Notes: a model not told the origin generated them from the sequence alone. A DNA stretch of 64,000 bases from Bacillota bacterium (GCA_023436585.1 JAEZIN010000003.1:1-64000); one strand, 5' to 3'. Positions 7,774 to 16,705 are shown, counted from the first letter of the stretch. Made by a program: numbers and translations.

Positions 7774-8922
7774 ATGGACGTCAGCGCCTTTTTGCAGGAA
7801 ATATCCCGGCTGGGTACCGATTTTTTTACCGGTGTGCCGGATTCGCTGCTCCAGCCGCTTTGCGATACGCTCTACGCCCGCTACGGCGTGAATGACAAGC
7901 ACATCGTCGCCGCCAACGAAGGCGCGGCGGTGGGCCTGGCGGCGGGCCATTATATCGCCACCGGCAGGCCGGCTCTTGTATACATGCAAAACAGCGGCAT
8001 CGGCAACGCCGCAAACCCCATCATTTCGCTGCTGAACGAAAAGGTGTACGGCATCCCCTGCGTGTTTGTGGTGGGCTGGCGCGGCGAGCCCAACGTGCAT
8101 GACGAGCCACAGCATGTTTTCCAGGGGGAAATCACCCCTGGCATGCTTTCGCTTATCGGCCTTCGCACCTTTACCGTATCGGCGGATACGGCCATCCCCG
8201 CCCTTGCGGAAATGGTATCGGAGGCGGAGGGATTGATCCGTCAGGGAAAAAGCGCCGCCTTTCTCATGAAAAAAGGCGCGCTGACCGGCGGCGAGAAGGC
8301 CGCCTTCCCAATGGATCATTCCCTTTTAAGGGAAGATGCGCTGCGGCTGATCCTTCGTCATGCATCCGATAAAGACATATTCGTCTGCACCACGGGCAAG
8401 GCCTCCAGGGAGGTCTACGAACTGCGGGAAGCGCTGAATCAGGGTCATGACCGGGATTTTCTCACCGTAGGCTCCATGGGCCACGCCTCCATGATCGCCC
8501 TGGGCATTGCCAAAGCCAGGCCCGAAACAATCGTCTGGTGCCTGGATGGGGACGGTGCGGCCCTTATGCACCTGGGCAGCCTGCTTACAGAAGCCCGGTG
8601 CGCTATAAAAAACCTGGTCCATGTGGTATTGAACAACAGCGCCCATGAAAGCGTGGGCGGCATGCCTGTGGGCGGCGGCAGCATATCATATGCGCCCATT
8701 GCCAGGGCGGCGGGCTTTGAAAATTGCTATTGCGCTGGGGATGAGGCGGAACTTATAGAACTGCTTGTAAGGGTCCGCGAAGCGGCCGGAAAGCGCCCCT
8801 GCTTTGTGGAAATCGCTTTGATGCAGGGCTCCCGCGCAAACCTTGGCCGTCCCAAATCCACCCCCAGGGAAAATTTGAAGCAGTTGATGGATTATTTGAA
8901 CGCAGGGGGGGAGAAGGCATGA
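7774..8922 (+). CDS. ppd: Phosphonopyruvate decarboxylase
   Basis: A 382-residue thiamine diphosphate enzyme. It decarboxylates phosphonopyruvate to phosphonoacetaldehyde, pulling the unfavourable PEP mutase reaction forward. Features match Ppd: FFTGVPDSLLQ near the N-terminus, the catalytic-type Glu in AANEGAAVGLAAG (about residue 50), QNSGIGN, and the ThDP/Mg motif GDG...NN (CLDGDGAALMHLG to LNNSAHESVGG). The start at 7774 has GAAAGGA just upstream; the ATG at 7759 lacks a ribosome site. It shares ATGA with the next gene. Three other genes of the same pathway follow, which makes the specific assignment (rather than sulfopyruvate decarboxylase) firm. Confidence 0.93.
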   Translation: MDVSAFLQEISRLGTDFFTGVPDSLLQPLCDTLYARYGVNDKHIVAANEGAAVGLAAGHYIATGRPALVYMQNSGIGNAANPIISLLNEKVYGIPCVFVVGWRGEPNVHDEPQHVFQGEITPGMLSLIGLRTFTVSADTAIPALAEMVSEAEGLIRQGKSAAFLMKKGALTGGEKAAFPMDHSLLREDALRLILRHASDKDIFVCTTGKASREVYELREALNQGHDRDFLTVGSMGHASMIALGIAKARPETIVWCLDGDGAALMHLGSLLTEARCAIKNLVHVVLNNSAHESVGGMPVGGGSISYAPIARAAGFENCYCAGDEAELIELLVRVREAAGKRPCFVEIALMQGSRANLGRPKSTPRENLKQLMDYLNAGGEKA

Positions 8923-9635
8923 AAGCGCTCCTGCTCAATTCAGGCATAGGCAACCGCATGGGGGATTTAACAAAAAACATGCCCAAATGCATGTGCCCCA
9001 TCGGCTCCGGCTATACGATTATAAGCCGTCAGCTTACGCAGATCGCTCAGGCCGGCATCCGGGAAGCAGTCATCACGGTTGGCCCCTTTGCACAACTGCT
9101 GATGGAGCATGCCGCCGGCTTGAATCTACCCCTCCGCATCACATACGTGCCGAACCCTATATACAGCGAAACCAACTATATATATTCCATGCACCTGGCA
9201 GCGGAGAACCTTGACGACGATATCCTGCTTTTGCACGGCGACCTGGTGCTGGAATGCAGCGTGCTTTCCGATTTGATATCCAGCAAAAGCAGCGTGGCGG
9301 CGGTGGATTCCGCCCTGCCGCTTCCCGACAAGGATTTCAAGGCCAGGCTGCAAAGCGGCCGCATCACATCCATAGGCATCGAATTTTTCGGTCCGGACTG
9401 CGTGGCCTGCCAGCCCGCCTACTTTTTCAGGCGGGAGGATTTTCAAGCCTGGCTGAAGGCCATCGGGGAGTTTTGCGCAAGCGGGCAGCGAAAGGTATAC
9501 GCCGAGAACGCGTTCAACGCGCAAAGGGGTTCCATCCCCTTGTATCCTTTAGAGTTGATCGGCCGGCTGTGCAACGAGATCGACAATCCGCAGGATTTGG
9601 AAACCGTCTCGGGGCGGTTCTTAAAGACATTATAG
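8919..9635 (+). CDS. Nucleotidyltransferase, probably CTP:phosphonate or sugar-type
   Basis: A 238-residue protein with the nucleotidyltransferase fold. The N-terminal loop reads LLLNSGIGNRMGDLTKNMPK, a variant of the usual LAAGxGxRMxxLTxxxPK with Asn-Ser for Ala-Ala. A metal-binding acidic motif LLLHGDLVL lies near residue 105. Members with this variant loop occur beside phosphonate genes as PntC-type cytidylyltransferases, or in choline-phosphate (LicC-like) loci. It overlaps ppd by four bases, so it is part of the operon. The next gene already carries a cytidylyltransferase domain, so the two may act on different substrates or this one may use another nucleotide. Activity is predicted; the substrate is not certain. 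Confidence 0.75.
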   Translation: MKALLLNSGIGNRMGDLTKNMPKCMCPIGSGYTIISRQLTQIAQAGIREAVITVGPFAQLLMEHAAGLNLPLRITYVPNPIYSETNYIYSMHLAAENLDDDILLLHGDLVLECSVLSDLISSKSSVAAVDSALPLPDKDFKARLQSGRITSIGIEFFGPDCVACQPAYFFRREDFQAWLKAIGEFCASGQRKVYAENAFNAQRGSIPLYPLELIGRLCNEIDNPQDLETVSGRFLKTL

Positions 9636-9653
9636 GAAGGGGCGAGGCACCGC

Positions 9654-10952
9654 ATGAAGCAGGTTTACATGTGCTTCAGCACCGACATCCTCCACAACGG
9701 CCATATCAAGATCATACAAAGGGCGGCGCTGTTGGGCGAACTGACCATCGGCGTATTAACGGATGAGGTGATCGCCTCCTTCAAGCGCTACCCCTTGATC
9801 CCCCTGGAGGAACGGATACAGCTGTTTCAAAGCATCACGGGCGTCAAGCGCGTGGTGGTGCAAAATACACTAAGCTATGAAACGGTTTTGAGGGAACTGA
9901 AGCCGGATATCGTCGTCCATGGGGATGACTGGCAGGCGGGCTACCAGTCCAGCATCCGGCGTCAGGTCATGGATGTGCTCGCGGAGTGGGGCGGGGAGCT
10001 GATAGAATACCCATACACCCGCACGCCCACCGAGGAAACGTTAAGCCGCCTGGACCAGCAGCTTTCCATGCCGGAACATAGGCGCTCACGGCTCAAAAAG
10101 CTGTTGCAGTACAAGCCCTGCCTGTCTGTGATGGAAGCCCACAACGGCCTCACCGGGCTGATTGTGGAGCAGACACGGGTGGAAACGCAAAACGGTGTTA
10201 AGCAGTTTGACGCCATGTGGGTTTCCAGCCTGTGCGATTCCACCGCCAAGGGTAAGCCGGATATCGAGCTGGTAGACCTCACCTCCCGCATACAGACGCT
10301 GGAGGAGATCATGGAGGTCACCACCAAGCCCATCATACTGGACGGGGATACCGGCGGCCAGACGGAGCATTTTGCCTACAACGTACGTACCCTGGAACGG
10401 CTGGGCATATCCGCCGTCATCATTGAGGACAAAACGGGGCTGAAAAAGAATTCCCTGTTTGGAACGGAAGCGCAGCAGACCCAGGAGAACATTGAAAGCT
10501 TCTGCCAAAAGATACGCGCGGGCAAAAACGCCCAAAAAACGAAGGACTTCATGATCGTCGCCAGGTGCGAAAGCCTGATTTTGAACCAGGGCATGGAGGA
10601 TGCCATCACCCGCTGCCGGGCCTATGTGAAGGCCGGGGTGGACGGCATCATGATTCATTCCTGCAAAAAGGACCCGGCGGAAATACTGGAATTCTGCCGC
10701 CTGTTCCGGGAAGAGGACAAAACAACGCCGCTGATCACGGTGCCCACCACGTATAACACCATTACGGAGGACGAGCTGCAGGCAGCCGGGGTCAACATTG
10801 TCATCCACGCCAACCACCTGTTGCGCAGCGCCTTTCCCGCCATGCAGCGCACGGCACGGGCCATCCTATCAAGCGGGCGGTCGCTGGAAGCGGAATCCCT
10901 TTGCATGTCCATCAAGGAGATTCTCACCCTGATCCCCGATCAGGAAGCCTAA
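9654..10952 (+). CDS. pepM: Cytidylyltransferase-phosphoenolpyruvate phosphomutase fusion
   Basis: A 432-residue two-domain protein. Residues 1-135 are a TagD/CCT-like cytidylyltransferase, with the HxGH motif HNGH in CFSTDILHNGHIKII and the later HGDDW. Residues about 150-432 are PEP mutase of the isocitrate lyase superfamily, with the diagnostic EDKTGLKKNS loop (consensus EDKxxxKxNS). PEP mutase converts PEP to phosphonopyruvate, creating the C-P bond. The same fusion is known in Fom1, where the N-terminal domain makes CMP-2-hydroxyethylphosphonate. It lies in the operon between the nucleotidyltransferase and the reductase. The fusion itself points to 2-hydroxyethylphosphonate as the product that is activated. 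Confidence 0.93.
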   Translation: MKQVYMCFSTDILHNGHIKIIQRAALLGELTIGVLTDEVIASFKRYPLIPLEERIQLFQSITGVKRVVVQNTLSYETVLRELKPDIVVHGDDWQAGYQSSIRRQVMDVLAEWGGELIEYPYTRTPTEETLSRLDQQLSMPEHRRSRLKKLLQYKPCLSVMEAHNGLTGLIVEQTRVETQNGVKQFDAMWVSSLCDSTAKGKPDIELVDLTSRIQTLEEIMEVTTKPIILDGDTGGQTEHFAYNVRTLERLGISAVIIEDKTGLKKNSLFGTEAQQTQENIESFCQKIRAGKNAQKTKDFMIVARCESLILNQGMEDAITRCRAYVKAGVDGIMIHSCKKDPAEILEFCRLFREEDKTTPLITVPTTYNTITEDELQAAGVNIVIHANHLLRSAFPAMQRTARAILSSGRSLEAESLCMSIKEILTLIPDQEA

Positions 10953-10961
10953 GGAGCAGTC

Positions 10962-12101
10962 ATGTTTTCACCCTTTTCGCCTGTGGATATCCGCGTTGTA
11001 AATAGGACGCAGGGCCTGAAAGCCATCGATACCATGCTTTCCTATACCGGTGGCCTGTGCGTTGCCATGAGCGATAATATGGCCACCAGGCTGAACCTTA
11101 GGAGCTTTGTCGAGGAACTGCTTGCCCGCCATGACGGCATCTGGCTGAAGGATATCCCCGCCAACCCCTCCGTCGCGGATGTAACGAAAGCCCTAAAGGC
11201 GCTTGCCGGAAAAAAGATTGACGCAATGCTGTTAATCGGCGGCGGCAGCGCCATCGACCTTGGCAAGGCTATCGCGGCGCTCCATGGACTTCTCGATGAA
11301 AAGAGCCTGACGGAAGAAAATATCCGCAAGGCCATCCAAGAAAAAGCATATGAAAAGACCCGCGCGATTCCTTTCCTGCTGGCCATGCCCACCACCGCGG
11401 GTACAGGCTCGGAAGTGACGCGCTGGGCCACCGTGTGGGATTCCGGTATGCGGCAGAAATTGTCCGTGGATTCTGCCGCAATTTTCCCTAAAGCTGCCGT
11501 TATCGTTCCGGAATTTTCCATGACCATGGGGCCGGAGTTGACACTGTCCACCGGGCTGGATGCGCTTTCCCATGCCATGGAGGCCTTTTGGGCCAAGAGC
11601 CGTACTCCGCTTTCCCAGGCGCTGGCGCTTACCGCCATAGAGAAGATACATGCCTGCCTGCCCATGGCAGCAAGGCCGGAGCACGCCCCAAGCCTTGAAT
11701 TGCGCCAGGAAATGAGCGTCGGCGCGCTGATTGCGGGTCTTTCCTTTTCCATCACCAGGACCACAGCCTGCCACGCCATATCCTATCCGCTGACCATGCT
11801 GTATAATTTGCCCCACGGGACGGCGGCGGCCATGACGCTTGATAGCGTCATGGCCCGCAACGAGGCTATTGTGCCTGAAATTCAAAAGATACGCGCGCTT
11901 TTCCAGGCGGACGGCGGCTTTGACCGCTGGATCAAAAGCCTGACGGAGCCGATTTGCCCCCTTCGCCTTTCCACTTTCGGTATCGCGCGCGGGGATTTGC
12001 CCGAAATCACGGAACTGTGCTTCACCGCGGGCAGGATGGACAACAATCCCGTGGCCTTTGACCGGCAAGATGTCCTTACCATCCTGGAGGAATGCCTGTA
12101 A
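10962..12101 (+). CDS. Iron-type alcohol dehydrogenase, phosphonoacetaldehyde reductase
   Basis: A 379-residue group III (iron-containing) alcohol dehydrogenase. It has the NAD(P)-binding GGGSAIDLGKA (about residue 90), the TTAGTGSEVT motif, and metal ligands in DALSHAMEAFW and in the later CHAISYPL...LPHGTAAA segment. In phosphonate operons such as those for fosfomycin and phosphinothricin, this family (FomC, PhpC) reduces phosphonoacetaldehyde to 2-hydroxyethylphosphonate. No 2-aminoethylphosphonate transaminase is present, which supports the hydroxyethyl branch. It starts nine bases after pepM, with GGAG upstream. It ends six bases from the end of a convergent gene, with no terminator visible between them. 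Confidence 0.85.
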   Translation: MFSPFSPVDIRVVNRTQGLKAIDTMLSYTGGLCVAMSDNMATRLNLRSFVEELLARHDGIWLKDIPANPSVADVTKALKALAGKKIDAMLLIGGGSAIDLGKAIAALHGLLDEKSLTEENIRKAIQEKAYEKTRAIPFLLAMPTTAGTGSEVTRWATVWDSGMRQKLSVDSAAIFPKAAVIVPEFSMTMGPELTLSTGLDALSHAMEAFWAKSRTPLSQALALTAIEKIHACLPMAARPEHAPSLELRQEMSVGALIAGLSFSITRTTACHAISYPLTMLYNLPHGTAAAMTLDSVMARNEAIVPEIQKIRALFQADGGFDRWIKSLTEPICPLRLSTFGIARGDLPEITELCFTAGRMDNNPVAFDRQDVLTILEECL

Positions 12102-12107
12102 CCCGCG

Positions 12108-12941
12108 TTACGGCCGGGAAGATCCGTACAAGAACGCCTGCAGCGCCTTTGCTTCCGCCGCGCTATTGATGCGCAGGACTGTTTCTTTGCCCAGGGCTTC
12201 TTCCACCCTGCCGACAGGGAACTGCTTTGTTTCCATGCCTGAGATGGAAGCAGAAAGCGCGGAAAGCGCGACCTCCATCATATCCATCAGGGACATGTTC
12301 GTTTCCACAAAGGCCATCAGCTCTGAGACAAGCTCAATCAGGGGATCAAACCCCATTTGAATACCCTTTTGCATGCAGGCGGCAAGCACCCGGCCAAGGT
12401 GCGAGCCGCCTTTTTCTTCGCCCGTATGGTCCTTCATATAGGCCAGCGCCTGCGCACCGCCAAGCGTCTGCATGCCGGCCTTTTGAAAGGCCTTTGTTTT
12501 TCCGTCCGGCAACAGTATGTTGATTTCACTGTCCCGCACATCGATTTCCACGCCGCCCATGGCGTCGATAATCTTTTCCATGCCGCTCAGGTCCACGGAT
12601 ACAAGATGGGATATCCCCGTGCCGAACAAACTGTTGACCGTTTGTATGGCCAGCGCCGGTCCGTCCTTGGCCACGGCTGTCCCAAGCCTTTCGCCGCTGC
12701 CGTCCCCCGGCACAAGTATGTTCCGATCAAGGGACGCTAAACGGACCGATCCCGTATCCAGGTTCAGCGCGGCAATCACAATGGCCGCGGCACTGCGCGC
12801 TTCCCCTTCCTTTCCATCAATGCCCAATAAAAGAACGGTGATGCTTCGGGATGGGTCCGCCTTACTTTCGCATAAGCTCATAACAGGCAGCAGCGCAAGG
12901 ACAATTGCCATCAAAAGGGCCAAGGTTTGCTTTTTCATCAT
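12108..12941 (-). CDS. Exported LytR-CpsA-Psr-like protein with altered catalytic residues
   Basis: A 277-residue protein with a signal peptide (MKKQTLALL..LLPVMSLC) and an LCP domain. The fold markers TVLLLGID, HLVSVDLSGMEKIIDAMGGVEI and LGGAQALAYM are present. LCP enzymes attach wall polymers or capsule to peptidoglycan. Here the usual PRD motif is DRN, the following RxR motif reads KDHT, and the RQ near GRVLAAC is missing. Ligase activity is therefore doubtful. About 80 C-terminal residues follow the domain. The start at 12941 is chosen after GGGAGG; 12938 is equally possible. It lies convergent to the phosphonate operon and divergent from the capF-capG pair, a context suggesting surface glycan work. 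Confidence 0.7.
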   Translation of the reverse strand: MMKKQTLALLMAIVLALLPVMSLCESKADPSRSITVLLLGIDGKEGEARSAAAIVIAALNLDTGSVRLASLDRNILVPGDGSGERLGTAVAKDGPALAIQTVNSLFGTGISHLVSVDLSGMEKIIDAMGGVEIDVRDSEINILLPDGKTKAFQKAGMQTLGGAQALAYMKDHTGEEKGGSHLGRVLAACMQKGIQMGFDPLIELVSELMAFVETNMSLMDMMEVALSALSASISGMETKQFPVGRVEEALGKETVLRINSAAEAKALQAFLYGSSRP

Positions 12942-13109
12942 CGTTCCTCCCGGTATGCACAACAGTGATTCTTCCCGCATTCACTATATTCCAGCAGGAT
13001 GCAAACTGCAAGCGACAGGGCTGCCGCAACAAGTGAAACCACACAACGGAAATATATACAGTCATCCTGTACAGCCCCGCCGCTATCCTGACGAATGCGG
13101 AGGGATCGT

Positions 13110-14219
13110 ATGAAAGTTCTTTTAACCGGGGCCAACGGCTTTCTAGGGAAGAATCTTGCCGCTACCCTTATGCAGGCAGACAGCATGGAAACCATGCTGT
13201 ACGATGTGGATTCGGAGGAAGGCTTGCTGGATCAGTACGCCTCGGAGTGCGATTTTGTTTTTCATCTGGCCGGGGTGAACAGGCCCCAAAGAACGGAAGA
13301 ATTCATGGAGGGGAACAGCGGCTTCACCAGGCAGCTGTTGGAGACGCTGAAAAAGAATCAAAGCAAGGCCCCCATCCTGTTTGCCTCCTCCATACAGGCC
13401 TCCTTGGCAAACCCCTACGGCCAAAGCAAAAAGGCGGCGGAGGACGAAATTTTCAAATATGGCATAGATCAAAGCATTCCCGTCTACGTATACCGCCTTC
13501 CCAATGTATTTGGAAAATGGTCCCGCCCCAATTACAACAGCGCGGTGGCTACCTTCTGCCACAACATAGCCCACGGCCTGCCCGTTTCCTTAAACGACCC
13601 AGACGCAAAGCTTCACCTTGCGTATGTGGACGACGTGGTGGCGGAATTCCTGCGGGCTCTTTTTGGCAAAGCCAACAAGAACGGCATGTACTGCGCCGTT
13701 GAGCCCGTGTACGTAACCACCGTGGGGCTCGTGGCGGATTTGATCGAATCCTTCCGCGCCGACCGGGAGAAGCACATCATTTCCGATATGGGCGATCTGT
13801 TCACAAAGATGCTGTACGCTACGTACTTAAGTTTCCTGCCGGAGGACCAATTTCAAATCCCACTTAAAATGAACGCAGACCACCGGGGCTCCTTTACGGA
13901 ATTATTCCATACCGCGGACCGGGGCCAGTATTCGGTGAACATCGTGAAGCCCGGCATTATAAAGGGCAACCACTGGCACCACACCAAGAACGAGAAATTC
14001 ATCGCCGTAACCGGCCAGGGCGTGATCCGGCTTCGGAAAGTAAACGATCAGCAGGTGCTTACATACCTTGTCAGCGGCGACAAGCCGGAGGCGGTGGATA
14101 TCCCGCCGGGGTATGTGCACAGCATTGAAAACCTGGGCGGCACGGACATGGTGACAGTCATCTGGGCCAATGAAAACTTTGACCCGGAAAGACCGGACAC
14201 CTATTTTCAGGAGGTATAG
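13110..14219 (+). CDS. capF: CapF-like reductase (SDR domain plus cupin) of nucleotide-sugar synthesis
   Basis: A 369-residue protein, exactly the length of Staphylococcus aureus CapF. The N-terminal half is a short-chain dehydrogenase: VLLTGANGFLGKNL nucleotide loop, FHLAGVNRP, and YGQSKKAAE carrying the Tyr-x3-Lys pair. The C-terminal half is a cupin with metal-binding histidines in KGNHWHHTKNEKF. CapF makes UDP-N-acetyl-6-deoxy-L-talosamine on the route to UDP-N-acetyl-L-fucosamine. The start at 13110 follows GGAGGG; the ATG at 13095 lies upstream of that site. capG follows with one base between. CapE, the preceding pathway enzyme, is not in the window. Confidence 0.88.
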   Translation: MKVLLTGANGFLGKNLAATLMQADSMETMLYDVDSEEGLLDQYASECDFVFHLAGVNRPQRTEEFMEGNSGFTRQLLETLKKNQSKAPILFASSIQASLANPYGQSKKAAEDEIFKYGIDQSIPVYVYRLPNVFGKWSRPNYNSAVATFCHNIAHGLPVSLNDPDAKLHLAYVDDVVAEFLRALFGKANKNGMYCAVEPVYVTTVGLVADLIESFRADREKHIISDMGDLFTKMLYATYLSFLPEDQFQIPLKMNADHRGSFTELFHTADRGQYSVNIVKPGIIKGNHWHHTKNEKFIAVTGQGVIRLRKVNDQQVLTYLVSGDKPEAVDIPPGYVHSIENLGGTDMVTVIWANENFDPERPDTYFQEV

Positions 14220-14220
14220 C

Positions 14221-15342
14221 GTGGCGCAAAAGCTCAAGCTCATGACCATCCTTGGCACACGGCCGGAGATCATACGCCTGTCCCGTGTTATCAAATGCGC
14301 GGATGAACACTTTCATCACATCCTGGTCCATACGGGTCAAAATTGGGACCATGCCCTGTACCAGGTCTTTTTGGAAGACCTTGCTTTGCGCGCGCCGGAT
14401 TACTACCTGAACAGTGCGGGGGCAACCCTCGGGGAAACCATGGGCAACATCCTGGCAAAGTCCTACGACGTGCTTCAAAAGGAAATGCCGGACGCGCTGC
14501 TGGTTCTAGGGGATACCAACTCCGCCCTATCCGCGATTTCCGCAAAACGGCTGAAGATACCCATTTTTCACATGGAAGCCGGCAACCGCTGCTGGGACTG
14601 GAACGTAAGTGAGATGATCAACCGCAAGATTGTCGATCATATTGCGGATATCAATCTCCCCTATACGGAACACAGCCGCCGCTATCTTTTATCGGAAGGC
14701 ATCGACGGCAAGACGGTCTTTGTGACGGGTTCGCCCATGCGGGAGGTGCTGAACGCCTACAGGGAAAAGATCGAATCAAGCAGCGTGCTGGAAAGGCTGG
14801 GCCTTAAGGAAGGGAAGTACATCCTTGTCTCGGCCCACCGGGAGGAGAACATCGATATTGAGGATAATTTCCTCGAGCTGATGGGTGCCATCAACCATAT
14901 CGCGGAAAAGTACCAGATGCCCATTATTTATTCCGCCCATCCCCGGTCGCAAAAAGCCATTCAAAAGAGGAGCTTTGCGTTCCATCCGCTGGTACAGCTC
15001 ATAACGCCTTTTAACTATACCGACTACAACAAACTGCAAATGAAAAGCTATTGCGTCTTGTCCGACAGCGGCACGCTTTCCGAGGAAAGCGCCATGCTGC
15101 ATTTCCCGGGCATATTGATCCGCACCTCCACCGAAAGGCCGGAGGTGCTGGATAAGGGAAACATCGTCATCGGCGGGATCAAGGCCTGCGATGTGGAAAG
15201 GGCGGTCAACCTCGTAGTCGCCATGCGGAATGAGGCTGCCGCCATGCCGGGGGATTACCTGGATGCCAATGTATCGTCCAAGGTCATAAGGATTATCCAA
15301 AGCTGCACGCACATCGTCAACAAGGCGGTCTGGATGAAGTAG
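14221..15342 (+). CDS. capG: UDP-N-acetylglucosamine 2-epimerase family protein (CapG-like)
   Basis: A 373-residue non-hydrolysing UDP-HexNAc 2-epimerase. Family marks: LGTRPEII at the N-terminus, HTGQNWD, LVLGDTNS, HMEAGNR (catalytic region), SAHREENID, and SDSGTLSEES near the C-terminus. Next to capF it most likely epimerises the talosamine intermediate to UDP-N-acetyl-L-fucosamine. The start is GTG at 14221, six bases after AGGAGG and directly behind the capF stop; an overlapping ATG at 14170 has no ribosome site. No glycosyltransferase or polymerase gene accompanies the pair, so the sugar must be used by enzymes encoded elsewhere. Confidence 0.88.
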   Translation: MAQKLKLMTILGTRPEIIRLSRVIKCADEHFHHILVHTGQNWDHALYQVFLEDLALRAPDYYLNSAGATLGETMGNILAKSYDVLQKEMPDALLVLGDTNSALSAISAKRLKIPIFHMEAGNRCWDWNVSEMINRKIVDHIADINLPYTEHSRRYLLSEGIDGKTVFVTGSPMREVLNAYREKIESSSVLERLGLKEGKYILVSAHREENIDIEDNFLELMGAINHIAEKYQMPIIYSAHPRSQKAIQKRSFAFHPLVQLITPFNYTDYNKLQMKSYCVLSDSGTLSEESAMLHFPGILIRTSTERPEVLDKGNIVIGGIKACDVERAVNLVVAMRNEAAAMPGDYLDANVSSKVIRIIQSCTHIVNKAVWMK

Positions 15343-15381
15343 CGGCGGCCGGACGCGCACAGATCAGGTATAATAACCTTT

Positions 15382-16647
15382 TTACAGCCTCAGCATCACG
15401 CTGGCGGTAAACGTATTCTTTTCCCAATGGGGGATATATTCGCCCTGGTGCCGGCTGGCGATGTTCCTGATGCTTTTGATGCCCAGGCCGCCGGCGGCGC
15501 CTTTGCGGCTGACAATATGGTCCTCTTCCTGCAAAACCGTACCGTCAAATGTATTCGTGACGGTGATCAGAAGCTGGCCGCCCTGTGGCGCGCCGCGCAG
15601 TTCGATTCTGCGCTGGCCTTCCTTTGCCTTGCGGCAGGCCTCCAATGCGTTCTCCAGCAGGTTCCCCAGCAGGGTACATAATTCAAAGCTGTCCATGGGT
15701 GCCCGCTCCGGCAGCTCCACCGCGGCGGCAAATTCAATTTCCTCGTCCCTGCACCTGTTTTTGTAGCCTGTAAGCAGCGCGTTCACGGCGGGATTCTGGC
15801 AGTACACAGGCAAGACGCCTTCATCGCACTTTGTGCCGAAGGCCAGGAGGTATTCCCGCGCTTCCTGTATGCGGCCCGTTTCCAGCAAAATCTGCGCCAC
15901 ATGCAAATGGTGCTTGCAGTCATGCCGCAGGATCCGGGCCGTTTCTACCATGTGGGCCATTTCACCGGCTTGCGCGGCGCCCGCGTCGATGATGCTCCTG
16001 GCCAGCTCCAGGTCAAAATCCGCCTGGGTTTTGATGTGCGTGGCCAGTACAGCCAAAATGAGCACGGCGGCGCTCCACAGGATAAACACAATCAGCAGCC
16101 CCGAAAAGAACGGGGCCTGTATCTTGACGGGATCAAAGGCCATTGGCAGCAACACCAGCCCAAGGCATGGGCCGAAAGCATACACAGCCCATATCCAGCC
16201 TGTTTCCCTGGCTATAATTTCCCTCATCAGCTTTTGCCCGCGGGCCTTCATCCAATACAGGTACGCGCCTCCTGTAAGGAGCAGGGCAAATAGCCGGATG
16301 GCTTCATACGCCTCGCCAGGTACCGGCATAACAAGCTGCGCAGCCTGGGTGGATATCCAGCCGGCCAGGCAAGCCACAGCCAGTTGGGATAGATATGCAA
16401 ACAGCTTCTCCGGCAGCGTGCCCCGATACAATAAGCATACCGGGAGTATAAACAGCAAAAAGGCATAGGGGAAAGCCCAGCTCCACGCAGGCGCGGACCA
16501 GTCCAAAACGACCAGCAATACCGCTGGCGGCACATAGGCAAGAGCCGTCAGGAAAAGGGGCCGTTTTCTTTTTAACAGGAGGCCTGTCGCCGACAGGATC
16601 ACAGATAGAATCACGATGCCGGATGCACTGGAAAGCGAACCGCTCAT
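15382..16647 (-). CDS. GHKL-type sensor histidine kinase (AgrC-like)
   Basis: A 421-residue membrane kinase. About six hydrophobic segments occupy residues 1-215. A linker then leads to the phospho-acceptor motif LRHDCKHHLH (about residue 240) and a GHKL ATPase domain with the N box LLGNLLENALEACR and GLGIKSIRNIASRHQG. This layout is that of AgrC, VirS and related peptide sensors. The start at 16647 has GGGGAG upstream; an extension of six codons to a TTG is possible. It is divergent from a LytTR regulator gene 237 bases away, and together they form one two-component system. No agrB or agrD gene lies beside it, so the ligand is unknown. Confidence 0.85.
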   Translation of the reverse strand: MSGSLSSASGIVILSVILSATGLLLKRKRPLFLTALAYVPPAVLLVVLDWSAPAWSWAFPYAFLLFILPVCLLYRGTLPEKLFAYLSQLAVACLAGWISTQAAQLVMPVPGEAYEAIRLFALLLTGGAYLYWMKARGQKLMREIIARETGWIWAVYAFGPCLGLVLLPMAFDPVKIQAPFFSGLLIVFILWSAAVLILAVLATHIKTQADFDLELARSIIDAGAAQAGEMAHMVETARILRHDCKHHLHVAQILLETGRIQEAREYLLAFGTKCDEGVLPVYCQNPAVNALLTGYKNRCRDEEIEFAAAVELPERAPMDSFELCTLLGNLLENALEACRKAKEGQRRIELRGAPQGGQLLITVTNTFDGTVLQEEDHIVSRKGAAGGLGIKSIRNIASRHQGEYIPHWEKNTFTASVMLRL

Positions 16648-16705
16648 GGAATTCTCCCCCGTCAATACTTTCTGCGGTGAAAATGCGATAAAAAAGCCTA
16701 TATGT

